In this document: positions 1 to 10,973 of the stretch, one piece after another
Layout of the letters: the number at the start of each line of letters is the position of its first letter
Position numbering within the stretch: position 1 is the first letter of the stretch
Assembly: GCA_018398815.1 (NCBI GenBank)
Contig: CM031618.1
Span: forward strand, 49,058,546 to 49,122,545
Length of the DNA: 64,000 nucleotides
From: Conus ventricosus
Lineage: Eukaryota > Mollusca > Gastropoda > Neogastropoda > Conidae
Reading direction: 5' to 3'
The notes under the pieces: model-generated
Told to the model about the DNA's origin: nothing
Database searches by the model: none
Seen by the model: the letters and a program-made list of their open reading frames with translations, nothing else
Made by a program: the position numbers and the translations under genes

Positions 1-3000
1 ATGGGGTTGTGGTGTGAGAGCCGTGGGTTGTGGTGTGAGGGGTGAGAGTCATGGGGTTGTGGTGTGAGAGGTGAAGCCATGGGGTTGTGGTGTGAGAGGT
101 GAGAGCCATGGGGTTGTGGTGTGAGAGGTGAGAGCCATGGGGTTGTGGTGTGAGAGGTGAGAGCCATGGGTTGTGGTGTGAGAGCCTGGGTTGTGGTGTG
201 GAAGTGAGAGCCATGGGTTGTGGTGTGAGAGCTGAGAGACATGGGGTTGTGGTGTGAGAGCCATGGGTTGTGGTGTGAGAGGTGAGAGCCATGGGTTGTG
301 GTGTGAGGGGTGAGAGCCATGGGTTGTGGTGGTGGGGAGAGCCATGGGGTTGTGGTGTGAGAGGTGAAAGCCATGGGGTTGTGGTGTGAGAGGCGAGAGC
401 CATGGGTTGTGGTGTGAGAGGTGAGAGCCATGGGTTGTGGTGTGAGAGGTGAGAGCCATGGGTTGTGGTGTGAGAGGTGAGAGCCATGGGTTGTGGTGTG
501 AGAGGTGAGAGCCATGTGGTTGTGGTTGTGAGAGGTGCGAGCCATGGGTTGTGGTGTGAGAGGTGAAAGCCATGGGGTTGTGGTGTGAGAGGTGAGAGCC
601 ATGGGTTGTGGTGTGAGAGGTGAGAGCCGTGGGGTTGTGGTGTGAGAGGTGAGAGCCATGGGGTTGTGGTGTGGAGAGGTGAGAGCCATGGGTTGTGGTG
701 TGAGAGGTGAGAGCCATGGGTTGTGGTGTGAGAGGTGAGAGCATGGGGTTGTGGTGTGAGAGGTGAGAGCCATGGGGTTGTGGTGTGAGAGGTGAGAGCA
801 TGGGTTGTGGTGTGAGAGGTGAGACCAGGGGGTTGTGGTGTGAGAGGTGAGAGCCATGGGGTTGTGATGTGAGAGGTGAGAGCCGTGGGGTTGTGGTGTG
901 AGAGCCATGGGGTTGTGGGTGAGAGGTGAGAGCCATGGGTTGTGGTGTGAGAGGTGAGAGACATGGGGTTGTGGTGTGAGAGGTGAGAGCCATGGGGTTG
1001 TGGTGTGAAAGGTGAGAGCCATGGGGTTGTGGTGTGAGAGGTGAGAGCCATGGGTTGTGGTGTGAGAGGTGAGAGCCATGGGTTGTGGTGTGAGAGGTGA
1101 GAGCCATGGGGTTGTGGTGTGAGAGGTGAGAGCCAGGGGTTGTGGTGTGAGAGTGAGAACATGGGTGTGGTGTGAGAGACATGGGTTGTGGTGTGAGAGG
1201 TGAGAGCCATGGGGTTGTGGTGTGAGAGGTGAGAGCCATGGGTTGTGGTGTGAGAGCCATGGGGTTGTGGTGTGAGAGGTGAGAGCCATGGGGTTGTGGT
1301 GTGAGAGGTGAGAGCCATGGGTTGTGGTGTGAGAGGTGAGAGCCAGGGGGTTGTGGTGTCAGAGGTGAGAGCCGTGGGGTTGTGGTGTGAGAGGTGAGAG
1401 CCATGGGTTGTGGTGTGAGAGGTGAGAGCCATGGGGTTGTGGTGTGAGAGGTGAGAGCCATGGGTTGTGGTGTGAGAGGTAAGAGCCATGGGGTTGTGGT
1501 GTGAGAGGTGAGAGCCAGGGTTGTGGTGTGAGAGGTGAGAGCCATGGGTTGTGGTGTGAGAGGTGAGAGCCATGGGGTTGTGGTGTGAGAGGTGAGAGCC
1601 ATGGGTTGTGGTGTGAGAGGTGAGAGCCATGGGTTGTGGTGTGAGAGGTGAGAACCATGGGGTTGTGGTGTGAGAGACATGGGTTGTGGTGTGAGAGGTG
1701 AGAGCCATGGGGTTGTGGTGTGAGAGGTGAGAGCCATGGGTTGTGGTGTGAGAGGTGAGAGCCATGGTTGTGGTGTGAGAGGTGAGAACCATGGGGTTGT
1801 GGTGTGAGAGACATGGGGTTGTGGTGTGAGAGGTGAGAGCCATGGGGTTGTGGTGTGAGAGGTGAGAGCCATGGGGTTGTGGTGTGAGAGCCATGGGGTT
1901 GTGGTGTAGAGGTGAGAGCCATGGGTTGTGGTGTGAGAGGTGAGAGCCATGGTTGTGGTGTGAGAGGTGAGAGCCATGGGTTGTGGTGTCAGAGGTGAGA
2001 GCCGTGGGGTTGTGGTGTGAGAGGTGAGAGCCATGGGTTGTGGTGTGAGAGGTGAGAGCCATGGGGTTGTGGTGTGAGAGGTGAGAGCCATGGGTTGTGG
2101 TGTGAGAGGTAGAGCCATGGGGTTGTGGTGTGAGAGGTGAGAGCCATGGGTTGTGGTGTGGAGGTGAGAGCCATGGGTTGTGGTGTGAGAGGTGAGAGCC
2201 ATGGGTTGTGGTGTGAGAGGTGAGAGCCATGGGTTGTGGTGTGAGAGGTGAGAGCCATGGGTTGTGGTGTGAGGTGAGAGCCATGGGTGTGGTGTGAGAG
2301 GTGAGAGCCATGGGTTGTGGTGTGAGAGGTGAGAGCCATGGGTTGTGGTGTGAGAGGTGAGAGCCATGGGGCTTGTGGTGTTTGAGAGGTGAGAGCCATG
2401 GGTTGTGGTGTGAGAGGCCATGGGGTTGTGGTGTGAGAGGTGAGAGCCGTGGGGTTGTGGTGTGAGAGGTGAGAGCCATGGTGGTTGTGGTGTGTGAGAG
2501 GTGAGAGCCATGGGTTGTGGTGTGAGATCCATGGGGTTGTGGTGTGAGAGGTGAGAGCCATGGGGTTCTGGTGTGAGAGGTGAGAGCCAGGGGTTTTTGT
2601 GGGTGAGGTGAGAGCCATGGGGTTGTGGTGTGAGAGCCATGGGGTTGTGGTGTGAGAGGTGAGAGCCATGGGGTTGTGGTGTGAGAGGTGAGAGCCATGG
2701 GTTGTGGTGGGGAGCATGGGTTGTGGTGTGAGAGGTGAGAGCCGTGGGGTTGTGGTGTGAGAGCCATGGGTTGTGGTGTGAGAGGTGAGAGCCATGGGTT
2801 GTGGTGTGAGAGGTGAGAGCCGTGGGGTTGTGGTGTGAGAGCGTGGGTTGTGGTGTGAGAGGTGAGAGCCATGGGTTGTGGTGTGAGAGGTGAGAGCCAT
2901 GGGGTTGTGGTGTGAGAGGTGAGAGCCATGGGTTGTGGTGTGAGAGGTGAGAGCCATGGGTTGTGGTGTGAGAGGTGAGAGCCATGGGTGTGGTGTGAGA

Positions 3001-3227
3001 GGTGAGAGCCGTGGGGTTGTGGTGTGAGAGTGAGAGCCATGGTTGTGGTGTGAGAGGTGAGAGCCATGGGTTGTGGTGTGAGAGGTGAGAGCCATGGGTT
3101 GTGGTGTGAGGAGGGTGAGCCCTGGGGTTGTGGTGTGAGAGGTGAGAGCCATGGGTTGTGGTGTGAGAGGTAAGACATGGGTTGTGGTGTGAGAGGTGAG
3201 AGCCATGGGGTTGGGGTGTAGAGGTGA
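1..3227 (+). repeat. Satellite block A1 (28/29-bp tandem repeat)
   Basis: Uninterrupted tandem array of a G/T-rich unit, about 28 bp with a GGG run and 29 bp with GGGG. Shorter units of about 20-21 bp lack one GTGAGAG segment. The unit contains GAGAGCCATGG followed by GGTTGTGGTGTGAGAG. Common variants are CCGTGGGG for CCATGGGG and GACATGG for GCCATGG. The array continues past the left edge of the window. The + strand has very few C residues. The complementary strand is almost free of stop codons, which yields long but meaningless ORFs. No gene is visible inside. Confidence 0.97.
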
Positions 3228-4690
3228 GAGCGTTGGGTTGGGGTTATGGGAGGTTTGGCATTGTAGGCTGTGAGAGGATGGGTTGTGATGTGGGAGGTTT
3301 GGCATTGTACACTGTGAGAGGATGGGTTGTGATGTGGGAGGTTTGGCATTGTACACTGTGAGAGAGGGGTTGTGATGTGGAGGTTTGCATTGTACACTGT
3401 GAGAGGATGGGTTGTGATGTGGGAGGTTTGGCATTGTACACTGTGAGAGGATGGGTTGTGATGTGAGAGGTTTGGCATTGTACACTGTGAGAGGATGGGT
3501 TTGTGATGTGAGAGGTTTGGCTTTGTACACTGTGAGAGGATGGGTTGTGATGTGGGAGGTTTGGCATTGTACACTGTGAGAGGATGGGTTGTGATGGGAG
3601 GTTTGGCATTGTACACTGTGAGAGGATGGGTTGTGATTGGGAGGTTTGGCATTGTACACTGTGAGAGGATGGGTTGTGATGTTGGAGGTTTGGCATTGTA
3701 CACTGTGAGAGGATGGGTTGTGAGGCGGGAGGTTGGCATTGTACACTGTGAGAGGATGGGTTGTGATGTGGAGGTTTGTCATTGTACATTGTGAGAGGAT
3801 GGGTTGTGATGTGGGAGGTTTGGCATTGTACACTGTGAGAGGATGGGTTGTGATGTGGGAGGTTTGGCATTGTACACTGTGAGAGGATGGGTTGTGATGT
3901 GAGAGGTTTGGCATTGTACACTGTGAGAGGATGGGTTGTGATGTGAGAGGTTTGGCATTGTACACTGTGAGAGGATGGGTTGTGATGCGGGAGGTTTGGC
4001 ATTGTACACTGTGAGAGGATGGGTTGTGATGTGGGAGGTTTGGCATTGTACACTGTGAGAGGATGGGTTGTGATGTGAGAGATTTGGCATTGTACACTGT
4101 GAGAGGATGGGTTGTGATGCGGGAGGTTTGGCATTGTACACTGTGAGAGGATGGGTTGTGATGTTTGAGGTTTGGCATTGTACACTGTGAGAGGATGGGT
4201 TGTGATGTGAGAGGTTTGGCATTGTACACTGTGAGAGGATGGGTTGTGATGTGGGAGGTTTGGCATTGTACACTGTGAGAGGATGGGTTGTGATGCGGGA
4301 GGTTTGGCATTGTACACTGTGAGAGGATGGGTTGTGATGCGGGAGGTTTGGCATTGTACACTGTGAGAGGATGGGTTGTTGATGTGGGAGGTTTGGCATT
4401 GTCCACTGTGAGAGGATGGGTTGTGATGTGGGAGGTTTGGCATTGTACACTGTGAGAGGATGGGTTGTGATGTGGGTGGTTTGGCATTGTACACTGTGAG
4501 AGGATGGGTTGTGATATGGGAGGTTTGGCATTGTACACTGTGAGAGGATGGGTTGTGATGTGAGAGGTTTGGCATTGTACACTGTGAGAGGATGGATTGT
4601 GATGTGAGAGGTTTGGCATTGTACACTGTGAGAGGATGGGCTGTGATGTTGGAGGTTTGGCATTGTACACTGTGAGAGGATGGGTTGTGG
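3228..4690 (+). repeat. Satellite block B1 (44-bp tandem repeat)
   Basis: Tandem array of a 44-bp unit with about 33 copies. The unit reads GAGAGGATGGGTTGTGATGT, then GGGAGGTTTGGCATTGTACA, then CTGT. The first copy carries TAGGCTGTG instead of TACACTGTG. Single-base variants such as GATGCGGG, GATGTTGG and GATGTGAG recur in several copies, suggesting local amplification of subtypes. It shares a 19-bp core with block A (GGGTTGTGRTGTGRGAGGT), so the two families look like derivatives of one ancestor with different tails. Confidence 0.96.
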
Positions 4691-7600
4691 TGTGAGAGCC
4701 GTGGGTTGTGGTGTGAGAGGTGAGAGCCATGGGTTGTGGTGTGGGAGCTGAGAGCCATGGGGTTGTGGTGTGAGAGCTGTGGGGTTGTAGTGTGAGAGGT
4801 GAGAGCCATGGGGTTGTGGTGTGAGAGGTGAGAGCCATGGGTTGTGGTGTGAGAGGTTAGAGCCGTGGGGTTGTGGTGTGAGAGGTGAGAGCCATGGGGT
4901 TGTGGTGTAAGAGGTGAAAGCCATGGGGTTGTGGTGTGAGAGGTGAGAGCCATGGGGTTGTGGTGTGAGAGGTGAAAGCCATGGGGTTGTGGTGTGAGAG
5001 GCGAGAGCCATGGGTTGTGGTGTGAGAGGTGAGACCCGTGGGGTTGTGGTGTGAGAGCCATGGGGTTGTGGTGTGAGAGGTGAGAGCCATGGGTTGTGGT
5101 GTGAGAGGTGAGAGCCATGGGGTTGTGGTGTGGGGAGCCATGGGTTGTGGTGTGAGAGGTGAGAGCCATGGGTTGTGGTGTGAGGAACTGAGAGCCATGG
5201 GGTTGTGGTGTGAGAGCCATGGGGTTGTAGTGTGAGAGGTGAGAGCCATGGGGTTGTGGTGTGAGAGGTGAGAGCCATGGGGTTGTGGTGTGAGAGCCAT
5301 GTGGTTGTGGTGTGAGAGGTGAAAGCCATGGGTTGTGGTGTGAGAGGCGAGAGCCATGGGTTGTGGTGTGAGAGGTGAGAGCCATGGGTTGTGGTGTGGA
5401 GAGGTGAGAGCCATGGGTTGTGGTGTGAGAGGTGAGAGCCATGAGTTGTGGTGTGAGAGGTGAGAGCCATGGGTTGTGCTGTGAGAGGTGAGCGCCATGG
5501 GGTTGTGGTGTGAGAGGTGCGAGCCATGGGTTGTGGTGTGTAGAGGTGAAAGTAATGGGGTTGTGGTGTGGAGGTGAGAGCCGTGGGGTTGTGGTGTGAG
5601 AGGTGAGAGCCATGGGGTTGTGGTGTGAGAGGTGAAAGCCATGGGTTGTGGTGTGAGAGGTGAGAGCCATGGGTTGTGGTGTGAGAGGTGAGAGCCATGG
5701 GTTGTGGTGTGAGAGCCATGGGGTTGTGGTGTGAGAGGTGAGAGCCATGGGTTGTGGTGTGAGAGGTGAGAGCCATGGGTTGTGGTGTGAGAGGTGAGGA
5801 CCCAGGGGGTTGTGGTGTGAGAGGTGAGAGCCATGGGGTTGTGATGTGAGAGGTGAGAGCCGTGGGGTTGTGGTGTGAGAGCCATGGGGTTGTGGTGTGA
5901 GAGGTGAGAGCCATGGGTTGTGGTGTGAGAGGTGAGAGACATGGGGTTGTGGTGTGAGAGGTGAGAGCCATGGGGTTGTGGTGTGAAAGGTGAGAGCCAT
6001 GGGGTTGTGGTGGTGAGAGGTGAGAGCATGGGTTGTGGTGTGAGAGGATAGAGCCCATGGGGTTGTGGTGTTGAAAGCCGTGGGGTTGTGGTGTGAGAGG
6101 TGAGAGCCATGGGGTTGTGGTGTGAAAGGTGAGAGCCATGGGGTTGTGGTGTGAGAGGTGAGAGCCATGTGTTGTGGTGTGAGAGGTGAGAGCCATGGGG
6201 TTGTGGTGTGAGAGCCGTGGGGTTGTGGTGTGAGAGGTGAAAGCCGTGGGGTTGTGGTGTGAGAGGTGAGAGCCATGGGGTTGTGGTGTGAGAGCCGTGG
6301 GGTTGTGGTGTGAGAGGTGAGAGCCGTGGGGTTGTGGTGTGAGAGGTGAGTGCCGTGGGGTTGTGGTGTGAAAGCCGTGGGGTTGTGGTGTGAGAGGTGA
6401 GAGCCATGGGGCTGTGGTGTGAGAGGTGAGAGCCATCGGTTTTGGTGTGAGAGGGTGAGAGCCATGGGGCTGTGGTGTGAGAGGTGAGAGCCATGGGGCT
6501 GTGGTGTGAGAGGTGAGAGCCATGGGGTTGTGGTGTGAGAGCCGTGGGGTTGTGGTGTGAGAGGTGAGAGCCATGGGTTGTGGTGTGAGAGGTGAGAGCC
6601 ATGGGTTGTGTGTGGAACGGTGAGAGCCATGGGGTTGTGGTGTGAGAGGTGAGAGCCATGGGGTTGTGGTGTGAGAGGTGAGAGCCGTGGGGTTGTGGTG
6701 TGAGAGCCATGGGTTGTGGTGGGAGAGGTGAGAGCCATGGGTTGTGGTGTGAGAGGTGAGAGCCATGGGGTTGTGGTGTGAGAGGTGAGAGCCATGGGGT
6801 TGTGGTGTGAAAGGTGAGAGCCAGTGGGTTTTGTGGTGTGAGAGGTGAGAGCCATGGGTTGGTGTGAGAGAGGTGAGAGCCATGGGGTTGTGGTGTGAGA
6901 GCCGTGGGGTTGTGGTGTGAGAGATGAGAGCCGTGGGTTGTGGTGTGAGAGGTGAGAGCCATGGGGTTGTGGTGTGAGAGCCGTGGGGTTGTGGTGTGAG
7001 AGGTGAGAGCCGTGGGTTTGTGGTGTGAGAGGTGAGAGCCGTGGGGTTGTGGTGTGAGAGCCGTGGGGTTGTGGTGTGAGAGGTGAGAGCCATGGGGTTG
7101 TGGTGTGAGAGGTGAGAGCCATGGGTTGTGATGTGAGAGGTGAGAGCCATGGGGTGTGGTGTGAGAGGTGAGAGCCATGGGGCTGTGGTGTGAGAGGTGA
7201 GAGCCATGGGGTTGTGGTGTGAGACCCGTGGGGTTGTGGTGTGAGAGGTCAGAGCCATGGGTTGTGGTGTGAGAGGTGAGAGCCATGGGTTGTGGTGGGA
7301 GAGGTGAGAACCATGGGTTGTGGTGTGAGGGTGAGAGCCATGGGTTGTGGTGTGAAAGGTGAGAGCCGTGGGGTTGTGGTGTGAGAGGTGAGAGCCGTGG
7401 GGTTGTGGTGTGAGAGCCATGGGTTGTGGTGTGAGAGGTGAGAGCCGTGGGGTTGTGGTGTGAGAGGTGAGAGCCATGGGTTGTGGTGTGAGAGGTGAGA
7501 GCCATGGGGTTGTGGTGTGAGAGGTGAGAGCCATGGGGTTGTGGTGTGAGAGCCATGGGTTGTGGTGTGAGAGGTGAGAGCCATGGGGTTGTGGTGTGAG

Positions 7601-10600
7601 AGCCGTGGGGTTGTGGTTTGAGAGGTGGGAGCCATGGGTTGTGGTGTGAGAAGTGAGAGCCATGGGGTTGTGGTGTGAGAGCCGTGGGGTTGTGGTGTGA
7701 GAGGTGAGAGCCATGGGTTGTGGTTGTGAGAGGTGAGAGCCATGGGGTTGTGGTGTGAGAGCCGTGGGGTTGTGGTGTGAGAGGTGAGAGCCATGGGTTG
7801 TGATGTGAGAGGAGAGAGCCATGGGGTTGTGGTGTGAGAGCCATGGGTTGTGGTTTGAGAGGTGAGAGCCGTGGGGTTGTGGTGTGAGAGGTGAGAGCCA
7901 TGGGGTTGTGGTGTGAGAGGTGAGAGCCATGGGTTGTGGTGTGAGAGGTGAGAGCCATGGGTTGTTGTGTGAGAGGTGAGAGCCATGGGGTTGTGGTGTG
8001 AGAGCCAAGGGGTTGTGGTGTGAGAGGTGAGAGCCATGGGTTGTGGTGTGAGAGCCGTGGGGTTGTGGTGTGGAGGTGAGAGCTGTGGGGTTGTGGTGTG
8101 AGAGCCATGGGGTTGTGGTGTGTGAGAGGTGAGAGCCATGGGGTTGTGGTGTGAGAGCCATGGGGTTGTGGTGTGAGAGGTGAGAGCCATGGGTTGTGGT
8201 GTGAGAGCCATGGGTTGTGGTGTGGAGGTGAGAGCCATGGGTTGTTGGGGTGAGAGGTGAGAGCCATGGGTTGTGGTGTGAGAGGTAAGAGCCATGGGTT
8301 CTGGTGTGAGAGGTGAGAGCCGCGAGGTTGTGGTGTGTGAGAGGTGAGAGCCATGGGGCTGTGGTGTGAGAGGTGAGAGCCATGGGGTTGTGATGTGAGA
8401 GCCGTGTGGTTGTGGTGTGAGAGGTGAGAGCCATGGGGTTGTGGTGTGAGAGGTGAGAGCCATGGGTTGTGGTGTGAGAGGTGAGAGTCATGGGTTGTGG
8501 TGTGAGAGCCATGGGGTTGTGGTGTGGGAGGTGAGAGCCGTGGGTTGTGGTGTGAGAGCTGTGGGGTTGTGGTGTGAGAGGTGAGAGCCATGGGTTGTTG
8601 TGTGAGAGGTGAGAGCCATGGGTTGTGGTGTGAGAGGTGAGAACCATGGGGTTGTGGTGTGAGAGGTGAGAGCCATGGGTTGTGGTGTGAGAGGTGAGAG
8701 CCATGGGTTGTGGTTTTGAGAGGTGAGAGCCATGGGGTTGTGGTGTGAGAGCCATGGGGTTGTGGTGTGAGAGGTGAGAGCCATGGGGTTGTGGTGTGAG
8801 AGCCATGGGGTTGTGGTGTGAGAGGTGAGAGCCATGGGGTTGTGGTGTGAGAGCCATGGGGTTGTGGTGTGAGAGGTGAGAGCCATGGGTTGTGGTGTGA
8901 GAGCCATCGGGTTGTGGTGTGGAGTGAGAGCCATGGGTTGTTGTGTGAGAGGTGAGAGCCATGGGTTGTGGTGTGAGAGGTAAGAGCCATGGGTTCTGGT
9001 GTGAGAGGTGAGAGCCGCGAGGTTGTGGTGTGAGAGGTGAGAGCCATGGGGCTGTGGTGTGAGAGGTGAGAGCCATGGGGTTGTGATGTGAGAGCCGTGT
9101 GGTTGTGGTGTGAGAGGTGAGAGCCATGGGGTTGTGGTGTGAGAGGTGAGAGCCATGGGTTGTGGTGTGAGAGGTAGAGAGTCATGGGTTGTGGTGTGAG
9201 AGCCATGGGGTTGTGGTGTGGGAGGTGAGAGCCGTGGGTTGTGTGTTGTGAGAGCTGTGGGGTTGTGGTGTGAGAGGTGAGAGCCATGGGTTGTTGTGTG
9301 AGAGGTGAGAGCCATGGGTTGTGGTGTGAGAGGTGAGAACCATGGGTTGTGGTGTGAGAGGTGAGAGCCATGGGTTGTGGTGTGAGAGGTGAGAGCCATG
9401 GGTTGTGGTGTGAGAGGTGAGCAGAGAGCCATGGGTTGTGGTGTGAGAGGTGAGAGCCATGGGGGTTGTGGTGTGAGAGGTGAGAGCCATGGGTTGTGGT
9501 GTGAGAGGTGAGAGCCATGGGTTGTGGTGTGAGAGGTGAGAGCCATGGGTTGTGGTGTGAGAGGTGAGAGCCATGGGGTTGTGGTGTGAGAGCCATGGGG
9601 TTGTGGTGTGAGAGGTGAGAGCCATGGGGTTGTGGTGTGAGAGCCATGGGGTTGTGGTGTGAGAGGTTAGAACATGGGGTTGTGGTGTGAGAGGTGATAG
9701 CCATGGTGTTGTGGTGTGAGGGGTTTGAGAGCCATGGGGTTGTGGTGTAAGAGGTGAGAGCCATGGGGTTGTGGTGTGAGAGGTGAGAGCCGTGGGGTTG
9801 TAGTGTGAGAGGTGAGAGCCATGGGGTTGTGGTGTGAGAGGTGAGAGCCGTGGGGTTGTGGTGTGAGAGGTGAGAGCCATGGGTTGTGTGGTGTGAGAGG
9901 TGAGAGTCATGGGGTTGTGGTGTGAGAGGTGAGAGCCATGGGTTGTGGTGTGAGATGTAAGAGCCATGGGTTGTGGTGTGAGAGGTGAGAGCCATGGGCT
10001 GTGGTGTGAGAGGTGAGAGCCATGGGTTGTGGTGTGAGAGGTGAGAGCCATGGGTTGTGGTGTGAGAGGTGAGAGCCATGGGTTGTGGTGTGAGAGGTGA
10101 GAGCCATGGGTTGTGGTGTGAGAGGTGAGAGCCATGGGGCTGTGGTGTGAGAGGTGAGAGCCATGGGTTGTGGTGTGAGAGCCATGGGGTTGTGGTGTGA
10201 GAAGTGAGAGCCGTGGGGTTGTGGTGTGAGAGGTGAGAGCCATGGGGTTGTGGTGTGAGAGGTGAGAGCCATGGGTTGTGGTGTGAGAGCCATGGGGTTG
10301 TGGTGTGAGAGGTGAGAGCCATGGGGTTGTGGTGTGAGAGGTGAGAGCCATGGGGTTGTGGTGTGAGAGGTGAGAGCCATGGGTTGTGGTGTGAGAGCCG
10401 TGGGGTTGTGGTGTGAGAGGTGAGAGCCATGGGTTGTGGTGTGAGAGCCATGGGGTTGTGGTGTGAGAGGTGATAGCCGTGGGGTTGTGGTGTGAGAGCC
10501 ATGGGTTGTGGTGTGAGAGGTGAGAGCCATGGGTTGTGGTGTGAGAGGTGAGAGCCGTGGGGTTGTGGTGTGAGGAGCCATGGGTTGTGGTGTGAGAGGT

Positions 10601-10973
10601 GAGAGCCATGGGTTGTGGTGTGAGAGGTGAGAGCCATGGGGTTGTGGTGTGAGAGATGAGAGCCATGTGTTGTGGTGTGAGAGGTGAGAGCCATGGGTTG
10701 TGGTGTGAGAAATTAGAGCCATGGGTGTGTGGTGTGAGAGGTGAGAGCCATGGGGTTGTGGTGTGAGAGGTGAGAGCCATGGGTTGTGGTGTGAGAGGTG
10801 AGAGCCATGGGTTGTGGTGTGAGAGGTGAGAGCCATGGGTTGTGGGGTGTGAGAGGTGAGAGCCCTGGGGTTGTGGTGTGAGAGGTGAGAGCCATGGGGT
10901 TTTGGTGTGAGAGGTGAGAGCCTGGGTTGTGGTGTGAGAGGTGAGGGCCATGTGGTTGTGGTGTGAGAGGTGA
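4691..10973 (+). repeat. Satellite block A2 (28/29-bp tandem repeat)
   Basis: Second and longest array of the type A unit, about 6.3 kb. It has the same 28/29-bp and about 20-bp unit lengths as the first block. Rare variants recur in the same order at distance. A CCGCGAGGTTG variant at about 8320 reappears at about 9015 with the same neighbours, marking a segmental duplication of about 695 bp. A run of variants at about 820-980 is matched at about 5795-5950. No unique sequence or gene interrupts it. Confidence 0.96.
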
